Source of the DNA: Rhodanobacter sp. L36
Lineage (GTDB): Bacteria; Pseudomonadota; Gammaproteobacteria; Xanthomonadales; Rhodanobacteraceae
Assembly: GCF_009765755.1 (NCBI RefSeq)
Contig: NZ_LMUV01000002.1
Location: forward strand, 829,693 to 893,692
Direction of reading: 5' to 3'
DNA: 64,000 nt
The notes under the pieces were generated by a model. It ran no database searches. It was not told where the DNA came from and saw nothing but the letters and a program-made list of their open reading frames with translations. How positions within the stretch are numbered: the first letter of the stretch is position 1; the number at the start of each line of letters is the position of its first letter. This document shows, piece after piece, positions 1-9,962 of this stretch. A program made the translations under genes and the position numbers.

Positions 1-123
1 CTTTCGCGCGCGACGAGAGCGCCGTCGCCCTGATCACGCGCATCATACACGCGCAACTTGCACCCTCGTTTGCACCAACATACGGCAAGCAAGGCCGGGC
101 GATCCGGGCGAATCTCACCTAGT

Positions 124-1485
124 TTATGCCTCGTATGCGCTCTCGCCGTGCGAGGTGATGTCCAGGCCCTCGCGCTCGGCTTCCGCACTCACTCGCAAGC
201 CGAAGACCAGCTTCACTACCGTATAGACGATGGCCGAAACCACGCCGCTCCACACCAGGGTGATGCCCACGCCGAGCGCCTGCACGCCGACCTGCTGCGC
301 CATGGTCGTGTTGCCCGCACCGAAGCCGGTGCCGCCCAGCGACACCGCACTGAACACGCCGGTGAGCAGGGCGCCGACAATGCCGCCGATGCCGTGCACG
401 CCGAACACATCGAGCGCGTCGTCCGCGCGCAGGATCTTCTTCAGCCCGGTGACACCCCAGACGCAGAAGATGCTGGCCAGCGCGCCGATGACCAGCGAAC
501 CCATCGGACCCACCGTGCCGCATGCCGGCGTGATCGCCACCAGCCCGGCCACCGCACCCGACGCACCGCCCAGCATCGAGGGCTTGCCTTTGGTGACCGC
601 CTCGACCACGAGCCACGACAGCACCGCTGCCGCAGTCGCCAGCAACGTATTGATGAAGGCGAGCGCCGCACCACTGTTGGCTTCGAGATTGGAGCCTGCG
701 TTGAAGCCAAACCAGCCGACCCACAGCAGCGCCGCGCCGACCATCGTGAAGGTCACGTTGTGCGGTTTCATCGGCTCGCGCCCAAGCCCGAGGCGCGGCC
801 CGATCATGTACGCGCCGACCAGGCCGGCGATGCCCGCATTGATATGCACCACCGTGCCGCCGGCGAAATCCAGCGCGCCGCGGGCGAACATGAAACCGTC
901 CGGCCCGTACCAGACCATGTGCGCGATCGGCAGGTAGGCGAAGGTGAACCACAACGCAGTGAACGCCAGCACCGCGCGAAAGCGCATGCGTTCGGCGAAC
1001 GAGCCGACGATCAACGCACCGGTGATGCCTGCGAAAGTGGACTGGAACACCACGAACACGTACTCGGGCAGCGCCACGCCACTGGTGAACGTGGCAGCCA
1101 GCGAATCCTTGGTCACCCCGCGCAGAAACAGCTTGTCCAGGTTGCCGATGAAGGCGTTGCCGCCGTTGAACGCCAGGCTGTAGCCGTAGATCACCCACAG
1201 CACCAGGATCATCGAGAACACCGTCATGACCTGCATGAGCACCGACAACACGTTCTTCGAGCGCACCAGCCCGCCGTAGAAAAGTGCCAAGCCCGGCACG
1301 GTCATCAACAGCACCAGCAAGGTGGACGTAAGCATCCACGCCACATCGCCCTTGTCCACCGTGGGAACGGGCGTTGCCGCCGCGGCATGAGCGCCGGGCG
1401 CGATAAACAGCAGACATATCAGCAGCAGTACCGGCAGCCACGCGGGCAGATCAAACGAACGGCGCATTACAGCCATGTCTTTCAT
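124..1485 (-). CDS. amtB: Ammonium transporter AmtB
   Basis: Inner-membrane ammonium channel of 453 residues, the family's usual size. The start at 1485 is chosen because GAGG lies just upstream; the open frame runs further up but would overlap glnK. A signal peptide ends near AHA (residues 31-34). The two conserved pore histidines are visible at about H214 (VVHINAG) and H364 (FGVHGIGG), and LALFYGGLVR at about 66-75 is typical. It is the last gene of a porin-glnK-amtB operon, 22 bp after glnK, so GlnK should gate this channel by binding its cytoplasmic face under nitrogen sufficiency (family knowledge). Identity is firm; only the exact start is inferred. Confidence 0.96.
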   Translation of the reverse strand: MKDMAVMRRSFDLPAWLPVLLLICLLFIAPGAHAAAATPVPTVDKGDVAWMLTSTLLVLLMTVPGLALFYGGLVRSKNVLSVLMQVMTVFSMILVLWVIYGYSLAFNGGNAFIGNLDKLFLRGVTKDSLAATFTSGVALPEYVFVVFQSTFAGITGALIVGSFAERMRFRAVLAFTALWFTFAYLPIAHMVWYGPDGFMFARGALDFAGGTVVHINAGIAGLVGAYMIGPRLGLGREPMKPHNVTFTMVGAALLWVGWFGFNAGSNLEANSGAALAFINTLLATAAAVLSWLVVEAVTKGKPSMLGGASGAVAGLVAITPACGTVGPMGSLVIGALASIFCVWGVTGLKKILRADDALDVFGVHGIGGIVGALLTGVFSAVSLGGTGFGAGNTTMAQQVGVQALGVGITLVWSGVVSAIVYTVVKLVFGLRVSAEAEREGLDITSHGESAYEA

Positions 1486-1507
1486 GGGAACCTCGCAATG
1501 GAATGAG

Positions 1508-2657
<1,150 letters not shown>

Positions 2658-3388
2658 CGGCTTTTCCCTTCTTCGGTGGCACGATTCGTTTGGACGTATG
2701 GACGTCCATCGTTATTCGTGCAGGTGAGGCGTGCTGGAAAGGCAGAATTTGTTCGCGACGACCACATCGCTCAACGTTGCGGGCGCACTTCGCCAAAACG
2801 GCGGCGCTTGAGCGCAAACCATCGTCGTTCGGGTGCTGCGTGTTTTTTTGCGCGGCGTTCCCTGTCCCGACCGTGAAACGATCAGGCGTGGATTTCAGGC
2901 TGCAGGAGGATGCAAACCGATCGAGTGCCGATCGGCCTGGGACGTTCGGGCGCGCCTGCGAGGCGACGCGTGCTGAAGAAGAAACGACTAGAAAACGATG
3001 TATCGCCTGCGCGGTGGGCGCGATGAATCCGCTGCCGCGTCCGCTGGATTGTCTTTTCCCTTCACCTCGATCCTGCCGCAATTATTGTTGCGATGCAATA
3101 GGAAATTGCGTCATGTTTTTACGGGGTGAGGTTGTGGAATTTGCGCATGTGCAACACAGATTGAAAACTACAGCCTCGCCATGGCGAACACCGCGCGGCT
3201 GAATGCCTCAGGCATCGCTGTTGCGGATTTCGCCCTCGCTACATGCGCGACAGCCGCGCTCGCCAATGCATTTGCAGCTCATCAGTCGCCTGATATTCCT
3301 GTCGATCGCTTCCGAGGCGGCGCGGGTATGGCTTGCCAGCCGGCCGACAGATACGCTCTGCGCTCTTTCAAAATCTTTGGTAACGCCC
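2658..3388. other. Intergenic region, porin operon / uppP
   Basis: About 730 bp without a convincing gene. Open frames here lack family resemblance and good ribosome sites. It should hold the divergent promoters of the porin-glnK-amtB operon and of uppP. A GGACGT-rich inverted repeat lies at about 2692-2709 close to the porin start, and an AT-richer stretch with TATTG...CAATA arms lies near 3084-3101. No clear sigma-54 -24/-12 element was found. Confidence 0.5.
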
Positions 3389-4186
3389 GTGATCGATCTG
3401 TTCCACGTCATCCTGCTCGGCATCATCGAAGGCATCACCGAATTCCTCCCGATCTCGAGCACCGGTCATTTGCTGATCGCCGAGAAATTCGGGCTGGGCG
3501 CGCGCTCGGAGTTGTTCAATGTCGGCATCCAGGCCGGCGCAATCCTCGCGGTCACGCTGATCTACCGGAAGCGCATCTGGCAGTTGCTGACGCAGTGGCG
3601 CGATCCGGTCAATCGCGACTATCTGCTCAAGATCGTGGTGTGTTTTCTGGTCACGGCAGTGCTCGGATTCATCGCGGTCAAAATGGGTTTCAAGTTGCCG
3701 GAGACCATTACGCCGATCGCATGGGCGCTGGTGATCGGCGGCTTCTGGATCCTGGGCGCCGAAGCGGTTGCAGCGCGCCAGCCGGATCGGCGCGAGGTGA
3801 CCTGGACCGTCGCTATCCTGGTCGGTATCGCACAGGTGATTGCCGGGTTGCTGCCAGGCACGTCGCGCTCGGCGGCATCGATCTTCACCGCGATGTTGAG
3901 CGGCACCAGCAATCGCGCCGCGGCTACCGAGTTCTCGTTCCTCGTCGGCATTCCGACGATGTATGCAGCCACCGGCTACGAATTGCTGAAAGTATTGAAA
4001 GGCGGCGGTGCCGCGCACGAAGACTGGACGGCGCTGGTCGTCGGTTTCGTGGTCTCGGCCATCGTCGCCTTCATCGCGGTGAAGTGGCTGCTGGGTTATA
4101 TCCGCAGCCATCGCTTCACGCCGTTCGCGATCTACCGCATCGCGTTCGGCGCAGCGTTGCTGGCGCTGATTCCCGCCGGCGGCTGA
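3389..4186 (+). CDS. uppP: Undecaprenyl-diphosphatase UppP (BacA family)
   Basis: Membrane phosphatase that recycles undecaprenyl diphosphate to the carrier lipid for peptidoglycan synthesis; the family confers bacitracin resistance. The core opens with the acidic motif EGITEFLPISSTGH (residues 14-27) and has the second active-site motif PGTSRSA (about 156-162), with eight or so hydrophobic segments. I chose the GTG start at 3389 because the protein is then 265 residues, the normal length, and begins right at the conserved core. An in-frame extension to 3203 adds 62 residues with no homology pattern. The ribosome site for the GTG is weak, so the start is uncertain while the function is not. 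Confidence 0.93.
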   Translation: MIDLFHVILLGIIEGITEFLPISSTGHLLIAEKFGLGARSELFNVGIQAGAILAVTLIYRKRIWQLLTQWRDPVNRDYLLKIVVCFLVTAVLGFIAVKMGFKLPETITPIAWALVIGGFWILGAEAVAARQPDRREVTWTVAILVGIAQVIAGLLPGTSRSAASIFTAMLSGTSNRAAATEFSFLVGIPTMYAATGYELLKVLKGGGAAHEDWTALVVGFVVSAIVAFIAVKWLLGYIRSHRFTPFAIYRIAFGAALLALIPAGG

Positions 4187-4200
4187 GCGCGCTTTGCATT

Positions 4201-4231
4201 GTCGTCGTTCCGGCAAGAACGGAACGGCGAC
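4201..4231. terminator. Hairpin between convergent uppP and LysR gene
   Basis: A 12-bp stem (GTCGTCGTTCCG against CGGAACGGCGAC, one T-G pair) closes a 7-base loop midway between the stops of uppP and the LysR gene. It may act as a bidirectional terminator, although neither side has a long T tract. Confidence 0.5.
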
Positions 4232-4238
4232 GTGGCGA

Positions 4239-5243
4239 TTACGCTGCGACTTCCAGCGTATCGTCGGCTTCGATGTCGATCGGCTCGACATGCGCCATCT
4301 GCGCGGCCTTCTCCGCCTGCGCCCGCGCGGCGATCAGGCATTGCGGTTCGCTGGTGCGCTGAAACAACTCGTTGGTCCACTCGATGAATGCCTGCACCCG
4401 CGCCGACAGATGGCGCTTCTGCGGATAGACGATCCAGACCGGCGAGCCGGTGGAGATCGTGTCGGTCATGACGATTTCCAGCTGACCTTTCGCCAGAGCA
4501 CTGGCGGCGAGGCAGTGCGCGATCTGGATGATGCCGAGGCCGGCGACTGCCGCCTGGATCACCGACTCGCCATCGTTGATCAGCATGTGCGCTTCGATAT
4601 CCAGCGCGACGCGGCCGCTGGGTGTATCGAACTGCCACTGATACGGCTTGCCGGTGCTCGGATAGACGTAGTTGATAGCGCGATGCTGCTTCAGGTCTCC
4701 GATGCTGCGTGGCGCGCCGTGCTTGCGGATGTACTCGGGCGACGCGCACAGCACGTAATTGAAATAGCCGAGCTTGCGCGCGATGAGGTTGGAATCCTGC
4801 AGTTCGCCCATGCGGATGGCACAGTCGTAGCCTTCTTCATTGAGGTCGAAGTGGTAATCGCACATCGTCAATTCGAGCCGGATGTCGGGGTAGCGCTGCT
4901 CGAACTCGGCCAGGTTGGGGATCAACGCGGCGCGGCCCATCGCCGAATGCGTCGCCACCCGCAACTTGCCGACGGGATGGCTGCGCGCATGGCCGATCGC
5001 TTCGGTGGCTTCGGTCAGGTCGGCGAGGATTTCCTTGCAACGCGCATGGAACGAAGCACCGTCATCGGTCAGCCGTAACGAGCGGGTGGAACGGAACAGC
5101 AGGCGGGTGCCGAGCTGGGTTTCCAGCCGGGCCACGGCGCGACTGACGCCGGACGGAGTCATGCCCAGCTGGCTGGCGGCGGCCGCGAAGCTTTTGGCTT
5201 CGACCACGCGAACGAAGGTCGAAATTGCTGAAAAGTCTTCCAT
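4239..5243 (-). CDS. LysR-family transcriptional regulator
   Basis: 334-residue LysR-type regulator: winged helix-turn-helix at residues 1-65 (FVRVVEAKSFAAAASQLGMT, then SGVSRAVARLE) and a periplasmic-binding-like effector domain at about 90-300. The effector domain has a CDYHFDLNEEGYDCAIRMG segment typical of the LysR subgroup that controls nearby oxidoreductases or pumps. It is transcribed divergently from the RND efflux operon, with 142 bp between starts and a palindrome in the gap, so it is probably the operon's regulator, as MexT is for mexEF-oprN. The C-terminal tail after about residue 300 is Ala/Glu-rich and non-conserved. The effector is unknown. Confidence 0.9.
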   Translation of the reverse strand: MEDFSAISTFVRVVEAKSFAAAASQLGMTPSGVSRAVARLETQLGTRLLFRSTRSLRLTDDGASFHARCKEILADLTEATEAIGHARSHPVGKLRVATHSAMGRAALIPNLAEFEQRYPDIRLELTMCDYHFDLNEEGYDCAIRMGELQDSNLIARKLGYFNYVLCASPEYIRKHGAPRSIGDLKQHRAINYVYPSTGKPYQWQFDTPSGRVALDIEAHMLINDGESVIQAAVAGLGIIQIAHCLAASALAKGQLEIVMTDTISTGSPVWIVYPQKRHLSARVQAFIEWTNELFQRTSEPQCLIAARAQAEKAAQMAHVEPIDIEADDTLEVAA

Positions 5244-5263
5244 TGCCTCGATTCCCGGGTGAT

Positions 5264-5282
5264 TCGTGATTGCGAGTCACGA
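5264..5282. promoter_or_regulatory. Candidate LysR operator
   Basis: Inverted repeat TCGTGA-N7-TCACGA in the gap between the LysR gene and the efflux operon. It contains the T-N11-A pattern usual for LysR-type binding sites. It lies just upstream of the LysR start codon and about 105 bp before the fusion-protein start, so it could serve both directions. The assignment is inferred. Confidence 0.45.
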
Positions 5283-5385
5283 GTGTAATGCGCAAGAAGC
5301 GGATTTTCTATACCGCAAAGTACACCTATTCTCTCGACCCTTCGTCGGACTTGTTGCGTCCGACTACATGGTTCCGGAGCGCAAG

Positions 5386-6630
5386 ATGAAAAAACAACTG
5401 ATGCTGTCCACCCTCGCTGCCGCTGGTCTGATCGGTGGTTGGGCGCTGCTTCACGGCAGCAACAGCCAGGCGCAGACCCCCGCCGCCGCACCCGCGCCGG
5501 ATGTGACCGTAGCCCAGGCGCTGACTCGCCAAGTCAGCGACAGCGCCGAATTCACCGGCCGGCTGGAAGCGGTGAACACCGTGCAGGTGCAGCCGCGCGT
5601 CGGTGGGTTCATCGACGCGGTGCATTTCCAGGAAGGCGCGCTGGTGCACAAGGGCGACGTGCTGTTCCAGCTCGATCCGCGCCCGTACCAGGCCGAGGTC
5701 GACCGACTCAGTGCGAATCAGGCGCAGGCGAAAGCCGAACTCACGCTGGCCGAAACCAACCAGCATCGCGCGGGCATGTTGCTGGCCCAGCACGCGGTCG
5801 CGCAACAGGAAGCCGATCGACAGGACACCGCCGAGCAAAGCGCGCGTGCGCAACTCGCCGCCAGCGGCGCTGCACTCACCGCCGCCCGATTGAACCTCGA
5901 ATTCACCCAGGTACGTTCGCCGATCGACGGCCGCGTGAGCAATGCACGCGTCACCCAGGGCAATCTGGTCACCAGCAGCGACGTGCTGACCAGCGTCGTG
6001 TCGGTCAATCCGGTCTACGTGTATTTCGACGTGGATGAGCAGACCTGGCTGAAACTCGACCACCTGCGCGCCAGCGCCGCGCAATCCGGTCATGGCGCGC
6101 GCATCGAAGCGACGATGGGCCTCGCCGACGAGTCGGGTTATCCGCACGATGGCCGCCTCGATTTCGTCGACAACCAGTTGCACATCGGCTCCGGCACGAT
6201 GCGCTTGCGCGCCGTGTTTGAAAACCAGGACGGCCTTTACACGCCGGGCCTTTATGCACGCGTGCAGTTGCAGAGCGGCCAGGCCCGTCCGCGCCTGCTG
6301 GTGGACGACCGCGCGATCGGCACCGACCTCGGCAACCAGTTCGTCTACGTGGTCGACAGCGAGCACAAGGTGCAATACCGCAAGGTCAGCACGGGGCCGT
6401 TGTTCCATGGATTGCGCGTGATCGACGATGGACTGAGCGCAAACGACGTCATTGTCGTCAACGGCCTGCAGCACGTGCATCCCGGCGCCCAGGTGAACCC
6501 GCAGAAAGTCGCGATGCAGTATCGACTCGACGCGGGCGACAAGGCTTTTGTCGATGCCAAGACAGGCGTCGAGAACGGCGAGCGCACCGCTGAGGCCAAC
6601 ACCGCGACTGCGAAGACACCTGAAGGCTGA
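5386..6630 (+). CDS. RND efflux periplasmic adaptor (MexE-like)
   Basis: Membrane fusion protein of 414 residues that bridges the inner-membrane RND pump and the outer-membrane channel. The start at 5386 (MKKQLML) has GGAG eight bases upstream; upstream in-frame ATGs lack one. An N-terminal membrane anchor/signal spans residues 3-30. It is followed by the lipoyl half-motifs (RVGGFIDAVHFQEGALVHKGDVLFQLDPRPY at about 71-101 and VRSPIDGRVSNARVTQGNLV at about 178-197), an intervening coiled-coil hairpin rich in Ala/Gln, and beta-barrel domains. First gene of the pump operon. The MexE/OqxA/AcrA class is clear; the substrate is not. Confidence 0.93.
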   Translation: MKKQLMLSTLAAAGLIGGWALLHGSNSQAQTPAAAPAPDVTVAQALTRQVSDSAEFTGRLEAVNTVQVQPRVGGFIDAVHFQEGALVHKGDVLFQLDPRPYQAEVDRLSANQAQAKAELTLAETNQHRAGMLLAQHAVAQQEADRQDTAEQSARAQLAASGAALTAARLNLEFTQVRSPIDGRVSNARVTQGNLVTSSDVLTSVVSVNPVYVYFDVDEQTWLKLDHLRASAAQSGHGARIEATMGLADESGYPHDGRLDFVDNQLHIGSGTMRLRAVFENQDGLYTPGLYARVQLQSGQARPRLLVDDRAIGTDLGNQFVYVVDSEHKVQYRKVSTGPLFHGLRVIDDGLSANDVIVVNGLQHVHPGAQVNPQKVAMQYRLDAGDKAFVDAKTGVENGERTAEANTATAKTPEG

Positions 6631-6695
6631 TGACTCTCCGGGCGAGCGACGTTCATCGCGGCCCGTAAACAGCCAAAAGCTCTATCCCCTCCCAA

Positions 6696-6720
6696 CCTCC
6701 TCCTGCCTTGCAGGAAGAGG
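6696..6720. repeat. Hairpin inside the efflux operon
   Basis: Imperfect 11-bp stem (CCTCCTCCTGC against GCAGGAAGAGG) with a 3-base loop in the 140-bp gap between adaptor and pump genes. It resembles the pyrimidine-rich hairpin repeat near 22.7 kb and may be a REP-like insertion that tunes pump expression. Confidence 0.4.
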
Positions 6721-6770
6721 GGCAAAGAAAAAAACCGAAGCCGGAAACGGCTTCGACGAGGATTCATTGC

Positions 6771-9700
6771 ATGAAAAACGTTGCCCAGTTCTTTGTCGAC
6801 CGGCCGATCATGGCGGCGGTCCTATCGCTGCTGTTCCTGATCACTGGCTCCATCGCGGTGTTCAAACTGCCGATCAGCGAATACCCCGAAGTGGTCCCAC
6901 CGACGGTCGTGGTGAAGGCCAGCTACCCCGGCGCCAATCCCAAGGTCATCGCAGAAACCGTCGCCACACCGCTGGAGGAACAGATCAACGGCGTCGAAGG
7001 CATGCTCTACACCTCGTCGCAGGCGACCAGCGATGGCGCGATGACGCTCACCGTGACGTTTGCGCTCGGCACCGACCTCAACACCGCACAGGTCGATGTG
7101 CAGAATCGCGTCGCGCAGGCACTGCCGAAACTGCCGGAAGAAACCCAGCGGCTCGGCGTCACCACGCAGAAGAGTTCGCCCGACCTCACGATGGTGGTGC
7201 ATCTCACCTCGCCCGATCAGCGCTACGACATGCTTTACCTGTCGAACTACGCGCGACTGCACGTGAAAGATGTGCTCGGCCGCCTCGACGGCGTCGGTGA
7301 TGTGCAGATCTTCGGCGCCGGCGAATACTCGATGCGCGTGTGGCTCGATCCGCAACGCCTTGCGCAGCGTTCGCTCACCACCGGCGACGTGATCAACGCG
7401 ATCCGCGAACAGAACGTGCAGGTCGCTGCCGGCGCGCTGAATGCGCCGCCCGGACCGAACAACAATGCGTTTCAGCTCAACATCAACACGCGCGGACGGC
7501 TGGTCAGCGAAGACGACTTTCGCGACATCATCGTGCGCACCGACGCCAACGGCGGCGTGACGCATCTGCGCGATGTCGGCAGCGTCGATCTCGGCTCCAA
7601 CAACTACGCGCTGCGCAGCCTGCTCGACAACAAGCCGGCGGTCGCGCTGCCGATCTTCGCGCGCCCCGGTTCCAACGCGATCCAGATTTCCGACGAAGTG
7701 CGCAACACCATGGCGCAGCTGAAAACGGAATTCCCGCAAGGTGTCGACTACTCGATCGTCTACGACCCGACCGTGTTCGTGCGTGGCTCGATCGAGGCCG
7801 TAGCGCACACACTGCTCGAAGCGATCCTGCTGGTCGTGCTGGTGGTGATCCTGTTCCTGCAGACCTGGCGCGCATCGATCATTCCGCTGGTGGCGGTGCC
7901 GGTGTCGCTGGTCGGCACGTTCGCGATCATGTATCTCGCGGGTTTCTCGCTCAACGCACTTTCATTGTTCGGACTGGTGCTGGCGATCGGCATCGTGGTG
8001 GATGACGCCATCGTGGTGGTGGAAAACGTCGAGCGGCATATCGAACTCGGGCAAACGCCGCGCGAAGCCACACGCAAGGCGATGCACGAAGTCACCGGAC
8101 CGATCGTCGCGACCGCACTTGTGTTGTGCGCGGTGTTCATTCCGACCGCGTTCGTCAGCGGCCTCACCGGACAGTTCTATCGCCAGTTCGCGTTGACCAT
8201 CGCGATCTCCACGGTGATCTCCGCGTTCAACTCGCTCACCTTGAGCCCGGCGCTCGCCGCGGTGTTGCTGAAAGCGCATGACGCACCGAAGGATCGCCTG
8301 ACCCGCGGCATCGATCGCGCGTTTGGATGGCTATTTCATCCGTTCAATCGCATGTTCCATCGTGGCTCGGATCGCTACGTCGGCGGCGTGAAGCGCGTGC
8401 TCGGCAAGGGCCCGATCGCGCTGGTGGTGTACGCCGGTTTGATCGGCCTGACCTGGCTCGGTTTCTCGCACGTGCCAACCGGATTCGTGCCGCAGCAAGA
8501 CAAGCAGTACCTGGTGTCGTTCGCGCAACTGCCGGACGCCGCATCGCTCGATCGCTCGGAAGACGTGATCCAGCGCATGAGCGCCATCGCACTCAAGCAG
8601 CCGGGCGTCGAACACGCGGTGGCGTTCCCCGGCCTGTCGATCAACGGCTTCACCAACAGCACCAACTCCGGCATCGTGTTCGTCACGCTGAAACCGTTCG
8701 AGGAACGTCGCAGCGCCGACTTGTCGTCGGGCGCGATTGCCGCCGCACTCAACCAGAAATTCGCGGCGATCCAGGACGCGTACATCGCGGTATTCCCGCC
8801 GCCGCCGGTGATGGGCCTGGGCACGATCGGTGGTTTCCGTCTGCAGATCGAGGATCGCAGCGACCGCGGTTTCGAAGAGCTGTTCAAGCAGACGCAGACG
8901 CTGATTACCGCGAGTCGCAAGGAGCCGGCGCTGGCCGGGTTGTTCTCCAGTTTCCAGGTGAGCGTGCCGCAGGTGGATGCCAACGTCGATCGCGAAAAAG
9001 CGAAGGCCGAAGGCGTGAACCTGTCCGATGTCTACGAGACGATGCAGGCGTATCTCGGCTCGCTCTACGTCAACGACTTCAACCGCTTCGGTCGCACGTA
9101 TCAGGTGAATGTTTCCGCGGATCCCGCGTTCCGCCATTCGCCCGAAGACATCCTCGGCCTGAAGACGCGCAACGCGCAGGGCCAAATGGTGCCGCTGGGT
9201 TCGTTCGTCACCGTGCAGCAAGGGGCCGGCCCGGATCGAGTGCAGCATTACAACGGATACCCCACAGCTGAAATCAATGGCGGTCCGGCGCCGGGCTTCA
9301 GCTCGGGCCAGGCGCAGGCGGCGATGGAAAAGCTGGCGAAAAACAATTTGCCCAATGGCGTGAGCTTCGAGTGGACCGAGCTGACCTACCAGCAGATCCT
9401 CGCCGGCAACACCGCGATCCTGGTGTTCCCTTTGTGCGTGCTGCTGGTGTTCCTGGTGCTGTCGTCGCTGTACGAAAGCTGGTCGCTGCCGCTGGCGGTG
9501 ATTCTGATCGTGCCGATGGTGCTGCTGTCCGCGATTGCCGGCGTGTGGCTGAGCGGCGGCGACAACAACATCTTCACTCAGATCGGCTTGATCGTGCTGG
9601 TCGGCCTGGCGTGCAAGAACGCGATCCTGATCGTCGAGTTCGCCCGCGAACGCCAGCTCGAAGGCATGTCGCGTTACGACGCGGTGCTCGAGGCAGCCAA

Positions 9701-9962
9701 GCTGCGACTGCGCCCGATCCTGATGACCTCGTTCGCTTTCATCATGGGCGTGGTGCCGCTGGTGACGTCGCACGGTGCGGGTGCCGAAATGCGTCACGCA
9801 ATGGGCGTGGCGGTGTTCGCCGGCATGCTGGGCGTCACCATCTTCGGCCTCATTTACACGCCGCTGTTCTACGTACTCATTCGCTCGCTGGTCGAACGTC
9901 GCGAGGCGCGCGCACTCGAACGCGCCGCCGCCCACGCGCACCCGGCACTGGAGAACCACTGA
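6771..9962 (+). CDS. RND multidrug efflux transporter (MexF/OqxB-like)
   Basis: Proton-driven inner-membrane pump of 1063 residues, the full length for hydrophobe/amphiphile efflux (HAE-1) pumps. The start at 6771 has GAGG nine bases upstream. The N-terminus (FFVDRPIMAAVLS, then LPISEYPEVVPP) and porter-domain segments such as YPGANPKVIAETVATPLEE follow the MexF/OqxB/BpeF pattern closely. The proton-relay aspartates in TM4 are present as GIVVDDAIVVVE (about D411/D412). It lies second in the operon and its stop overlaps the start of the outer-membrane channel gene. Chloramphenicol, quinolones or trimethoprim are common substrates of this clade, but that is inference. Confidence 0.95.
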   Translation: MKNVAQFFVDRPIMAAVLSLLFLITGSIAVFKLPISEYPEVVPPTVVVKASYPGANPKVIAETVATPLEEQINGVEGMLYTSSQATSDGAMTLTVTFALGTDLNTAQVDVQNRVAQALPKLPEETQRLGVTTQKSSPDLTMVVHLTSPDQRYDMLYLSNYARLHVKDVLGRLDGVGDVQIFGAGEYSMRVWLDPQRLAQRSLTTGDVINAIREQNVQVAAGALNAPPGPNNNAFQLNINTRGRLVSEDDFRDIIVRTDANGGVTHLRDVGSVDLGSNNYALRSLLDNKPAVALPIFARPGSNAIQISDEVRNTMAQLKTEFPQGVDYSIVYDPTVFVRGSIEAVAHTLLEAILLVVLVVILFLQTWRASIIPLVAVPVSLVGTFAIMYLAGFSLNALSLFGLVLAIGIVVDDAIVVVENVERHIELGQTPREATRKAMHEVTGPIVATALVLCAVFIPTAFVSGLTGQFYRQFALTIAISTVISAFNSLTLSPALAAVLLKAHDAPKDRLTRGIDRAFGWLFHPFNRMFHRGSDRYVGGVKRVLGKGPIALVVYAGLIGLTWLGFSHVPTGFVPQQDKQYLVSFAQLPDAASLDRSEDVIQRMSAIALKQPGVEHAVAFPGLSINGFTNSTNSGIVFVTLKPFEERRSADLSSGAIAAALNQKFAAIQDAYIAVFPPPPVMGLGTIGGFRLQIEDRSDRGFEELFKQTQTLITASRKEPALAGLFSSFQVSVPQVDANVDREKAKAEGVNLSDVYETMQAYLGSLYVNDFNRFGRTYQVNVSADPAFRHSPEDILGLKTRNAQGQMVPLGSFVTVQQGAGPDRVQHYNGYPTAEINGGPAPGFSSGQAQAAMEKLAKNNLPNGVSFEWTELTYQQILAGNTAILVFPLCVLLVFLVLSSLYESWSLPLAVILIVPMVLLSAIAGVWLSGGDNNIFTQIGLIVLVGLACKNAILIVEFARERQLEGMSRYDAVLEAAKLRLRPILMTSFAFIMGVVPLVTSHGAGAEMRHAMGVAVFAGMLGVTIFGLIYTPLFYVLIRSLVERREARALERAAAHAHPALENH

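Noticed and set aside
58-1506. Long open frame opposite amtB (about 480 codons)
   Set aside because: High-GC antisense shadow: Arg/His/Gln-rich, no family resemblance, fully covered by the well-supported amtB.
8331-9959. 542-codon frame opposite the RND pump
   Set aside because: Antisense shadow with His/Arg/Gln bias and no ribosome site; the plus-strand pump explains the openness.
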